DNA of 5,392 nucleotides from Globobulimina sp. (GCA_003354225.1 PIVH01000597.1:1-5392); one strand, 5' to 3'; shown: positions 1 through 5,392, numbered from the stretch's first letter. Made by a program: numbers and translations. Notes: generated by a model from the letters alone, not told the origin.

Positions 1-1
1 C

Positions 2-1345
2 GACCTATATAAAGTGAAAAATCCAAATGTAATGAATCGCCTCTTATTTGGTAATGTGATCAAATCTTTGCCAAGGTCGCGATTGGAGGAATGGATAATT
101 TATCGTAATGAGCAGCTGTGTGCAAAGGTTGCCTCACATCCGCATTTTGACGTTTTATCGGAGGGAGAACAAACTAACGTTCGTGCAAATTATTTGCGCA
201 TAATAAACCACTTCGACGTCTATAAAAATTGGATATTATCCATTTTCACCATAGTCGCTGACCATACCACATTTGAATCATTATTCCAATGCATCAATAT
301 TCGATATCATGAAAATCCATCGGATTTATTACGTCGCCTTCAACAATATTTCATCCAAATTACCGCTATCGTGGAGTTATTGAATCGTACGACGTATCGT
401 GACACCACCTACAAAGCTGCGGACCTATCACCGCGCGAAAAATTCAAAATATTGTATCGAATATATGTGACAAATAATTGGAGCAAACTGTTTAAAAACT
501 ATGGCAAACATAATGAGAAGATGCGGCTTAACATATTGAGATATTTGAGGGAGAATGGGAATGATTATAATTCCATTAAAATTGCCATTAAAGAGCAGGA
601 TACGAAAGTTATTCCTCTTGAAATACGCGATGAAACCATCGAAAAATACCATTGGCATAAATATGAATATGATTATAATGAATCCTCCGTATTCCTCATT
701 GGTCGCAGCCCGAATATGTCCAAACGAAAACCACGCCGTAAAACCCGCGACAACGATGACGAGAAAGGTCCGGTGAAGAAACGTCAAAAGTTCACCTCCA
801 GAAAACTATGTCGCGACGGGTCGAATTGTAACTATTTCATTGAAAATGGTGAATGTACATTCTTCCATACACCCGACCAATTACGTACGCTGTATAACAA
901 ACGAAAACGATATTTATCAAACCAATCAAAAGATTTCAAAACAGATAAATATAAAAATAAATTTAGTGGTCGAAAACGAGAATGTAAGTATGGAACTGGA
1001 TGTAGATCATACCAGGATGGAACATGTACATTTTATCATAAATATACTGATATGAAATGTAGTAATTGCGGCAAAACTGGACATCCAAAAGCTAAATGTT
1101 CTGCGAAATCTGACGATAAAAAAGTAAACAAAGAAATCCCGCATTATGACCCAAAAACAGCTATGAATGCATCAAAATCATTGGCGGAGCTCCAAAAATA
1201 TCGTAGCAGCAATAAATTATCGGATTCACAGAATGCGAAATTATTTGCAGTCATCGGAGAGATCACCGGGCAACGTACCACCACCGGGCAACGTCCCCGG
1301 AAGAATAAAAAATGGCGAAGGCATAAAGATCGCGGTCCAGGATAA
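2..1345 (+). CDS. gag: Gag (capsid/nucleocapsid) polyprotein, 5' end uncertain
   Basis: Structural protein of the retrotransposon particle, expected to assemble cytoplasmic virus-like particles around element RNA. The frame is open from the left edge to TAA at 1343-1345. The first ATG is at 32 (437 residues). A GTG at 14 is not a credible eukaryotic start, and the true start may lie upstream of the window. Residue numbers below count the GTG codon as 1. Residues about 7-230 are a mostly helical, Trp/Tyr/Leu-rich region that fits a retrotransposon capsid (for example LLRRLQQYF near 345-371), though primary sequence alone is weak evidence for that fold. Residues 237-259 are basic and NLS-like. 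CCCH fingers lie at 266-285 and 324-342, and a CCHC knuckle at 349-362. The C-terminal tail is Arg/Lys-rich. Identification rests on the CCHC knuckle, the position before Pol and the +1 overlap with Pol. Two CCCH fingers are unusual for a Ty3-type Gag. Confidence 0.88.
   Translation, partial: DLYKVKNPNVMNRLLFGNVIKSLPRSRLEEWIIYRNEQLCAKVASHPHFDVLSEGEQTNVRANYLRIINHFDVYKNWILSIFTIVADHTTFESLFQCINIRYHENPSDLLRRLQQYFIQITAIVELLNRTTYRDTTYKAADLSPREKFKILYRIYVTNNWSKLFKNYGKHNEKMRLNILRYLRENGNDYNSIKIAIKEQDTKVIPLEIRDETIEKYHWHKYEYDYNESSVFLIGRSPNMSKRKPRRKTRDNDDEKGPVKKRQKFTSRKLCRDGSNCNYFIENGECTFFHTPDQLRTLYNKRKRYLSNQSKDFKTDKYKNKFSGRKRECKYGTGCRSYQDGTCTFYHKYTDMKCSNCGKTGHPKAKCSAKSDDKKVNKEIPHYDPKTAMNASKSLAELQKYRSSNKLSDSQNAKLFAVIGEITGQRTTTGQRPRKNKKWRRHKDRGPG
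722..790 (+). other. Gag basic bipartite segment (NLS-like or RNA-binding)
   Basis: Two basic clusters in Gag (KRKPRRK at 722-742 and KKRQK at 776-790) are separated by a short acidic stretch. The spacing resembles a bipartite nuclear localisation signal. It sits directly before the zinc fingers, so it could equally be part of the RNA-binding nucleocapsid. Function is inferred from composition only. Confidence 0.5.
809..868 (+). other. Gag CCCH zinc finger 1
   Basis: Cysteines at codons 809, 827 and 854 and His at 866 give C-x5-C-x8-C-x3-H, with aromatic Phe residues between the last Cys and His. CCCH fingers generally bind single-stranded RNA. The C-x5-C opening and C-x3-H closing match the Nab2/ZC3H14-like class, although the middle spacer is longer than the 4-6 residues usual there. 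The RNA-binding role is an inference. Confidence 0.75.
983..1039 (+). other. Gag CCCH zinc finger 2
   Basis: Cysteines at codons 983, 1001 and 1025 and His at 1037 give C-x5-C-x7-C-x3-H. It closely parallels finger 1: both end in C-T-F-[FY]-H and both share the DNA string TGTACATT around the third Cys, which suggests an internal duplication. About 38 residues of basic, Asn/Lys-rich linker separate the two fingers. Confidence 0.75.
1058..1099 (+). other. Gag CCHC zinc knuckle (nucleocapsid)
   Basis: Cysteines at codons 1058, 1067 and 1097 and His at 1082 give the canonical C-x2-C-x4-H-x4-C retroviral zinc knuckle (CSNCGKTGHPKAKC). This is the standard nucleocapsid motif for binding and packaging genomic RNA. 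It lies only six residues after the His of the second CCCH finger, so Gag ends in a three-finger array of mixed type. Confidence 0.95.
1167..1345 (+). promoter_or_regulatory. Gag/Pol overlap; predicted +1 programmed frameshift region
   Basis: The Pol frame is closed by TAA at 1125-1127 and TGA at 1164-1166 and is open from 1167 onward. Gag ends at 1345, so the overlap is 179 nt and Pol is +1 relative to Gag. Candidate slip sites, written in Gag codons, are AAA-AAA-U (1307-1313), where lysyl-tRNA could move one base onto another AAA; CGA-AGG-C (1316-1322), which has the same AGG-C A-site as the Ty1 signal; and the terminator context GGA-UAA-U (1340-1346). None can be chosen by eye. A frame-3 ATG at 1167 would allow separate Pol initiation, but internal starts are uncommon for the family. 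Confidence 0.6.
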
Positions 1346-4300
1346 TTTATTTGCCCTTAATGATAAAAACATAGCCATTGACAACACCGAATACGTTCGC
1401 TTTGTCAATGATATTTATTCTGATATACCCGATGCCAATCACTCGCTCCTACAACCTCCGAATTATAGTTATCGCTCTGACGATGATGACATTGATATGG
1501 ACATAGACGAGGATGACGATGTAAAGCCACCCTCCAATGGAAGTATCGATTTGCATACATTCTTAGATAGCGACTTTATTGCATCTGATGATGATGATTT
1601 CCATATTAATATGATTGATACATTAATCCCTGAACCATACGACCTCACACCTTCGGTGTCGAATATATTTATGACACATCCTGCGTTCAATACAAATAAT
1701 AAATTATATCAAGAGGCCTTGGATTACCATTTTAATCGAAGTCCGATGGATAGGCTCTTGTTGATTGATAATAAGGACATTACGAACGTGGATTTAATAC
1801 ATTTACCAATCCGCGAGGTCGAGATCGATGTAATAACGCATGATATTGGCAAAATAGCTGCCTTCGCTGATACTGGGTCCCGGATTCAAGCCATTGGGCC
1901 TAAAATTGCCGCAAAATATGCTCCGCAGATCCAACGTTCTCGGAAAGGGAAGACCCTCCAAACTGGCAACGGTATCATCGTTACGCATAAATATTTGCCA
2001 TTAATCATTAAAACAAAGAAGAAAAACATTGAAAATAAATCAAAACATAAAAAGAAGAATAAACTAAAATATTTATATTCAAAATTCTGGGTCGTGGAGG
2101 ACTTACCAAAACAGCATGATTGGTTGATTGGTGATGCCATGATCCACGAACTCGGATACAAATTGAGCCACAAATACGAAATATATGAACATAAGCCCGA
2201 ACCCATTGACTTATTATCCGAGGAACTCGATGATATGGCTTGTATGCGCTATCCAGACGTATTCAATCCACCTACAATCGATTTGGATAAAGTAAAAATA
2301 TTGAATAAGGGCTTGGAGTCATATATAAAGAATAAATTGACAGAATACCAAGATGCGATCGCCAAACATGAATGGGACAGTGGCTCCATACCAGGCAGAC
2401 AATTTCCAATTAATTTTATTGCTGCCGATGATCCCCGAAAGGATGGATTTGTGTGTACTGAATATCCAATGCGTGGTAGATTGCGTACGGAGGCCAGGCG
2501 ACAAATCCAAGGTATGGTTGATCATGAAATCATATCTCGTGGTACGTCCAAATATGTCTCGCCCGTATTCATTGTACCTAAAAAGACCGGCGATGTCCGC
2601 ATTGTATTTGACTATCGAATCCTTAATATGATCACCGAGAAGCTATACCATCCCATACCTCGCCAAGATCGCCTACTGCACCGCTTTAAGGATAAGAAAT
2701 ATATCACATCATTGGATATGAAAGGAGGATATTGGCACATACCAATTAAACCAGAACATAGAGAACGTACTGCATTCATTTTCGATGGAAATGTATATCT
2801 TTGGAACGTTATGCCATTTGGGCCTAAAAATGCGCCCATGTACTTCCAACAAACTATGCAGGAAATATTTGATGGTCTTGATTACGTATTGGTGTACATC
2901 GATGATATTTCGATCGTATCTGAAACCCTCGAGGACCATAAAAAGCATCTCGACGAAGTATTTAAACGAATCCAAGCCCACGGCATCAAACTACGTATTG
3001 ATAAATGTATATGGGGCGCATCGGAGACTGAATATTTAGGGTTTGTTGTGGATAAAATCGGAGTTTATCCGAAAGGCAGTTATAAACAGAAAGTTTTAAA
3101 CGTACCACAGCCAACCAATAAAAAAGAGCTCCAGCGGTTTCTTGGCCTCGTACAGTTTCTTGGCAGTTTTATACCGCAATTAGGCGCTCATACCTCCGAA
3201 CTGTCCAAATTAATACATAAAGATTGCGATGATTCATTCGTATTCAACCATCGCCAACGTACCATATTCGCCGAATTAAAATCTAAAATCCAAAATATTG
3301 AGTATTTGCAGCATCCAGACCCCGATAAACCATTCCATGTATTCACTGATGCCTCAATGTATGGCGTCGGTGGGATGCTCGCACAAAAAAATGAAAAGGG
3401 CCAATATCACCCAGTCGCTTATTGTTCAAAAACATTTGATCAAACACAACAAAATTGGCATGTGTCGGAACAAGAGATATTTGCGGTGATACATTGTGTG
3501 GAGAAATGGCAATATCTATTGAATTGGAGGAAGTTTGTGGTACATACCGATCACAGTAACCTCGAAAACCTGTTTAATAAAGCCAAGGACTTTCGAGCTG
3601 GTAAACTGTATCGTTGGGCCGTACGACTCCAAGACTTCCATTTTGAATGTCGATTTATTAAAGGCAAAGATAACAAAGCTGCTGATTATCTCAGTCGCGA
3701 TGCATTGGACCTGCCCGAAAATCGAAAAATACGCAACTTTTATCGCGCAAAACCAGCGGAATCAAATATTGATGGAATAAACATCATTGCCTCATACCAA
3801 CAGTGCCTAATACGGGATGTCCTATGCCTCGAACCTGTTAAACATAATTATTTCTGCCCATTGCAGCCAGATCCAACGCCTGAAAAATATGTAAATCGTC
3901 CTACGCCCGTTGGGAGCTCCAATAATTGTTTTGTGAGTAATAAAAGTAATGATATCGCCACTCCATTCTATCCAAACCAATCATTTATTGATGACGTATC
4001 CAGTGCGACGTCCGACAGTGACGAGCCACAACGCCATAAAAATAATCCCTTTGTGCCGGATTATGCCCAATCCAGTGAATCGAGCGAGGATTTGCCCAAC
4101 AACGACGCCGACTATTTTCCACCAGGCCATACTGTACCGATTGCCGCCGAATCCACTGACGATATCCCAGTGCGAGCATCGGAACGTATTGCTAACATTA
4201 ATGCAAATCCGTCGGATCGCATCGATCGCACTCCATTGGTACCCACAACCACTGCCTATTATGGCTCCAAATTGCTGAAAACGTCCATCGCTCTCCGTAA

Positions 4301-5392
4301 CCAACGCGCTGATGATCGTAAAAAAGAGAAAGAGCGGAATAAGGAGATATTAAATAAAAAAGTATCATACCCGCTGTACAACAAACACATATTTTACCCA
4401 TTTTATAGTACGCCAATCCAAGATTATTATACCTCGATAATAAATCCGCAGAATAAGGCAACCCAGAACCTGATCATTGAAAAACAACGCGACGACCCTT
4501 TGGTCCACGCTATAATCCGATATTTACGCGAAAATAATCCGGATTTGATCAATACTTTGCCAAAATATCTGCAGCGCTATGTATTGTCTGGTCGGTATAA
4601 AATGAATGAGTTTAATGGTATGTTATATTATATGCATAATACCACAAACGAAGAATTGATTGTGGCACCATCTCAATTACGCAAATCCATTATGAAATTC
4701 GCTCATTCCTCACTCCATCCTGGCGCTACCATAATGAATAGGATTATTATCAAGGAAATGGGGTATTGGTGGCCTAAAATGCGACGTGAAATATATTGCT
4801 ATGCCACCACATGCGATACCTGCCAACGCGTCAAACCTGGGTCGCATGGTCGGAGTAAAAAATCGCATAAAATTAAATTATTTCCGGCTACGAAACCATT
4901 CGAACAAATATCTGTCGATATCGTCGGACCATTAATGGTATCAACGTCGCGAAATCGATATATCGTGACCATTATCGATAAATTTAGCCGATATTGTATG
5001 ATGATACCTGTCCACGATATTCGCGCAATAACTGTCATTAAGGCCATTGATAAATGGATCGCTATATTCGGACCGCCCGAAAGCATATTATCAGACAATG
5101 GAAGCCAATTTATTTCATCTATTTATCATAATTATATGTTAAATAACAAAAAAATAACGATAAAATATACCACTACATACCATCCAGAGTGTAATGGACA
5201 GATTGAACGCTTACATCGATGGTTAAAAGAGAGATTGGCATTGATTGCGCGCGACGGAGGCCTTAATTTTCTCGATGGTACGGATGATTGGTCCGACTAT
5301 CTCCCAATCATACAATATACATATAATTCGCAGCCAAATCGGATGACTACGTATGCGCCGATAAATATTATATTCGGCCATGACCCATATAA
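1167..5392 (+). CDS. pol: Pol polyprotein (protease, RT, RNase H, integrase), 3' partial
   Basis: Polyprotein carrying the enzymes for particle maturation, reverse transcription and integration. The frame is open for 1408 codons from ATG 1167 to the window edge without a stop; in the usual Gag-Pol fusion it would join Gag somewhere between 1167 and 1345. Residue numbers count ATG 1167 as 1. Domains in order: acidic N-terminal segment (to about 209), aspartic protease (about 210-331, DTGS at 235), reverse transcriptase (about 345-648, YIDD at 577), connection (about 652-721), RNase H (about 722-846), long tether (about 848-1095), and integrase (about 1097 to the edge; HHCC 1180-1219, catalytic D1251, D1310, E1347). 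I checked every codon of the frame across the window and found no interruption. The C-terminus, including any GPY/F module or chromodomain, is outside the window. Confidence 0.95.
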   Translation, partial: MHQNHWRSSKNIVAAINYRIHRMRNYLQSSERSPGNVPPPGNVPGRIKNGEGIKIAVQDNLFALNDKNIAIDNTEYVRFVNDIYSDIPDANHSLLQPPNYSYRSDDDDIDMDIDEDDDVKPPSNGSIDLHTFLDSDFIASDDDDFHINMIDTLIPEPYDLTPSVSNIFMTHPAFNTNNKLYQEALDYHFNRSPMDRLLLIDNKDITNVDLIHLPIREVEIDVITHDIGKIAAFADTGSRIQAIGPKIAAKYAPQIQRSRKGKTLQTGNGIIVTHKYLPLIIKTKKKNIENKSKHKKKNKLKYLYSKFWVVEDLPKQHDWLIGDAMIHELGYKLSHKYEIYEHKPEPIDLLSEELDDMACMRYPDVFNPPTIDLDKVKILNKGLESYIKNKLTEYQDAIAKHEWDSGSIPGRQFPINFIAADDPRKDGFVCTEYPMRGRLRTEARRQIQGMVDHEIISRGTSKYVSPVFIVPKKTGDVRIVFDYRILNMITEKLYHPIPRQDRLLHRFKDKKYITSLDMKGGYWHIPIKPEHRERTAFIFDGNVYLWNVMPFGPKNAPMYFQQTMQEIFDGLDYVLVYIDDISIVSETLEDHKKHLDEVFKRIQAHGIKLRIDKCIWGASETEYLGFVVDKIGVYPKGSYKQKVLNVPQPTNKKELQRFLGLVQFLGSFIPQLGAHTSELSKLIHKDCDDSFVFNHRQRTIFAELKSKIQNIEYLQHPDPDKPFHVFTDASMYGVGGMLAQKNEKGQYHPVAYCSKTFDQTQQNWHVSEQEIFAVIHCVEKWQYLLNWRKFVVHTDHSNLENLFNKAKDFRAGKLYRWAVRLQDFHFECRFIKGKDNKAADYLSRDALDLPENRKIRNFYRAKPAESNIDGINIIASYQQCLIRDVLCLEPVKHNYFCPLQPDPTPEKYVNRPTPVGSSNNCFVSNKSNDIATPFYPNQSFIDDVSSATSDSDEPQRHKNNPFVPDYAQSSESSEDLPNNDADYFPPGHTVPIAAESTDDIPVRASERIANINANPSDRIDRTPLVPTTTAYYGSKLLKTSIALRNQRADDRKKEKERNKEILNKKVSYPLYNKHIFYPFYSTPIQDYYTSIINPQNKATQNLIIEKQRDDPLVHAIIRYLRENNPDLINTLPKYLQRYVLSGRYKMNEFNGMLYYMHNTTNEELIVAPSQLRKSIMKFAHSSLHPGATIMNRIIIKEMGYWWPKMRREIYCYATTCDTCQRVKPGSHGRSKKSHKIKLFPATKPFEQISVDIVGPLMVSTSRNRYIVTIIDKFSRYCMMIPVHDIRAITVIKAIDKWIAIFGPPESILSDNGSQFISSIYHNYMLNNKKITIKYTTTYHPECNGQIERLHRWLKERLALIARDGGLNFLDGTDDWSDYLPIIQYTYNSQPNRMTTYAPINIIFGHDPY
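1265..1294 (+). repeat. Short direct repeat, 12 bp with 18-bp period
   Basis: ACCGGGCAACGT occurs at 1265-1276 and again at 1283-1294, with ACCACC between. In Gag this encodes TGQR twice with TT between. It lies in the Gag/Pol overlap, so it duplicates residues in both frames. It may be a small slippage duplication; no regulatory role is evident. Confidence 0.85.
1347..1793 (+). other. Pol N-terminal acidic extension before protease
   Basis: About 149 residues lie between the Gag terminator and the first recognisable protease strand. Two acidic runs stand out: 1479-1520 (12 Asp or Glu among 14 residues, the rest Ile and Met) and 1587-1598 (four Asp). I recognise no domain. Such a segment could be a disordered spacer, an interaction region or a protease propeptide; none of these can be chosen from the sequence. 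Confidence 0.6.
1794..2160 (+). other. Retropepsin-like aspartic protease domain
   Basis: The active-site triad DTGS is at 1869-1880, preceded by the hydrophobic strand IAAFA, as in retroviral-type proteases that work as homodimers. The second signature, WLIGDAMI at 2121-2144, matches the family's ILG-D-[FWL]-L motif near the C-terminus. Between them, 2010-2069 encodes a 20-residue Lys-rich stretch (11 Lys) that looks like a surface-loop insertion. The domain would cut Gag and Gag-Pol into mature proteins. Confidence 0.85.
2200..3110 (+). other. Reverse transcriptase domain
   Basis: RNA- and DNA-dependent DNA polymerase. Readable landmarks are the approach region IPGRQFPI (near 2385-2408), SPVFIVPKK (2559-2585), VFDYR-LN (2604-2627), LDMKGGYWHIPI with the first catalytic Asp at 2715, MPFGPKNAP (2811-2837), and LVYIDDIS with the catalytic Asp pair at 2901-2906, followed by the thumb region with EYLGFVV near 3030-3050. 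The order and spacing are those of Ty3/gypsy RT. One departure is Pro where FGL is usual. All three metal-binding Asp residues are present. Confidence 0.97.
3120..3329 (+). other. RT-RNase H connection segment
   Basis: ELQRFLGLVQFLGSFIP (3126-3176) and FAELKSKI (3273-3296) match the conserved Ty3/gypsy pattern linking the RT thumb to RNase H (LRSFLGL...Y..FIP and F..LK..L). It structurally joins polymerase and nuclease and has no catalytic residues. Confidence 0.85.
3330..3705 (+). other. RNase H domain
   Basis: Degrades the RNA strand of RNA/DNA hybrids during reverse transcription. The four expected acidic residues are readable: FTDAS (Asp codon 3348), EQEIFAV (Glu codon 3474), HTDHSNL (Asp codon 3549) and the C-terminal N-x-AADYLSR (Asp codon 3684), which matches the common VADALSR ending. 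Length and order fit a full Ty3/gypsy RNase H, with no second copy. Confidence 0.95.
3706..4454 (+). other. Long low-complexity tether between RNase H and integrase
   Basis: About 249 residues join RNase H to the integrase N-terminal domain. The first part has a Cys/His cluster (3804-3857). The middle (about 3960-4190) is rich in Ser, Asp, Glu, Pro and Asn and looks disordered. The end has a highly charged Lys/Arg/Glu stretch (4305-4361) that could form a helix, then a Tyr/Pro-rich stretch. I recognise no known domain. The frame remains fully open through it and it sits inside Pol, so it is part of the polyprotein. A protease cleavage site is likely at one end but cannot be located. Confidence 0.7.
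4455..4859 (+). other. Integrase N-terminal HHCC zinc-binding domain
   Basis: His codons at 4704 and 4716 and Cys codons at 4812 and 4821 give H-x3-H-x31-C-x2-C, the integrase zinc domain that supports multimerisation. Upstream, a helix with Q/R-x-DP (near 4485-4500), the LYY strand (4623-4631) and the VAP-xx-LR segment (4665-4682) follow the usual Ty3/gypsy layout before the first His. GYWWP (4761-4775) is the typical aromatic signature between the His and Cys pairs. Confidence 0.93.
4860..5392 (+). other. Integrase catalytic core (DDE), 3' partial
   Basis: Strand-transfer enzyme that inserts cDNA into host DNA. The first catalytic Asp is at codon 4917 (SVDIVGP), the second at 5094 (LSDNGSQF) and the Glu at 5205 in YHPECNGQIER. 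There are 36 residues between the second Asp and the Glu, one more than the usual 35. Past the core, DWSDYLP (5286-5306) and the YNSQPNR and APINIIFG pattern (near 5325-5378) match the conserved post-core helices of the family. The window stops here, so the C-terminal domain that often directs target choice is not visible. Confidence 0.95.

Larger units (their letters stand above)
1..5392 (+). mobile_element. Ty3/gypsy-type LTR retrotransposon, internal region (both ends outside the window)
   Basis: Gag is followed by a Pol frame with the order protease, reverse transcriptase, RNase H, integrase. Integrase lying after RNase H is the Ty3/gypsy (Metaviridae) order and excludes Ty1/copia, where integrase precedes RT. 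The RT has YIDD, the protease DTGS, and the integrase an H-x3-H-x31-C-x2-C finger plus a D,D,E core. No LTR, primer binding site, polypurine tract or target-site duplication is in view, so element length and insertion age cannot be measured. No stop or frameshift interrupts either frame, so this copy could be active or recently active. There is no envelope-like frame in the window, but the 3' end of the element is missing. Lineage within Ty3/gypsy and host are not determinable by eye. Confidence 0.95.

Noticed and set aside
6-13. TATATAA-like string that could be a TATA box
   Set aside because: It is only about 20 bases before the first Gag ATG and lies in an open Gag frame; the promoter of such an element is in the LTR, which is outside the window.
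14-16. GTG as the Gag start codon
   Set aside because: Non-ATG starts are exceptional in eukaryotic elements, and the frame is open to the left edge, so the ATG at 32 or an upstream start is more credible.
428-787. 119-codon open frame on the minus strand
   Set aside because: It is antisense to the well-supported Gag frame, is low-complexity hydrophobic sequence arising from the complement of Lys/Asn codons, and shows no motif.
2719-2728. AAAGGAGG-like string resembling a ribosome binding site or polypurine tract
   Set aside because: It encodes the conserved RT motif LDMKGGYW and is far from the 3' LTR position where a polypurine tract would lie.
3981-4304. Overlapping open frames on both strands (about 107-109 codons) within the tether
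   Set aside because: They are shadows of the Pol frame in a stretch of higher GC where stops are rarer. No motif was seen, and the Pol frame continues through.
532-4557. Similar peptides RYLRENG (Gag, near 532-557) and RYLRENN (integrase, near 4519-4542), possible shared origin
   Set aside because: Only a few residues match, the codons differ, and the flanks do not align; chance in Asn-rich helical sequence is sufficient.
1-5392. Bacterial or phage accessory system, CRISPR array, tRNA or rRNA
   Set aside because: Both long frames are explained by a eukaryotic retrotransposon; no regularly spaced repeats, cloverleaf or rRNA-like sequence was seen.

Overview
The window is an internal segment of a Ty3/gypsy-type LTR retrotransposon (Metaviridae-like), read entirely on the + strand. 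It holds a Gag gene (from the left edge to 1345) and a long Pol frame (open from 1167 to the right edge at 5392). Both frames are uninterrupted. No LTR, primer binding site, polypurine tract or host flank is visible, so the element continues past both edges. The host must be a eukaryote, because the family is eukaryotic and there are no bacterial operon signals. The sequence is fairly AT-rich and both proteins are rich in Asn, Lys, Ile and Asp. I cannot name the host group from this.

Layout: (1) 1-1345, Gag: a helical capsid-like region, a basic NLS-like stretch, two CCCH zinc fingers, one CCHC zinc knuckle and a basic tail. (2) 1167-1345, the Gag/Pol overlap, where Pol lies in the +1 frame relative to Gag. 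This implies +1 programmed frameshifting, or less likely separate initiation at the ATG at 1167. (3) 1347 to about 1790, an acidic Pol N-terminal extension. (4) About 1794-2160, aspartic protease with DTGS and a Lys-rich insertion. (5) About 2200-3110, reverse transcriptase with YIDD, followed by the connection segment. (6) About 3330-3705, RNase H. (7) About 3710-4450, an unusually long, low-complexity tether. (8) About 4455-5392, integrase with an HHCC zinc domain and a D,D,E core, cut by the window edge before any GPY/F module or chromodomain could be seen.

How the parts should work together, from family knowledge: Gag assembles the particle and packages RNA through its zinc fingers. Some ribosomes change frame to make Gag-Pol, protease cuts the polyprotein, RT and RNase H make cDNA, and integrase inserts it. 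All catalytic residues I could check are present and there is no stop or frameshift in about 1400 Pol codons, so the copy looks young or under selection.

The core enzymes are ordinary for the family. The unusual points are the accessory parts: the tandem CCCH fingers in Gag, the long acidic pre-protease segment, the Lys-rich protease insertion, the RNase H-integrase tether of roughly 245 residues, and small departures in conserved motifs (FGP in place of FGL in RT, and a D,D spacing of 36 rather than 35 before the catalytic Glu of integrase).
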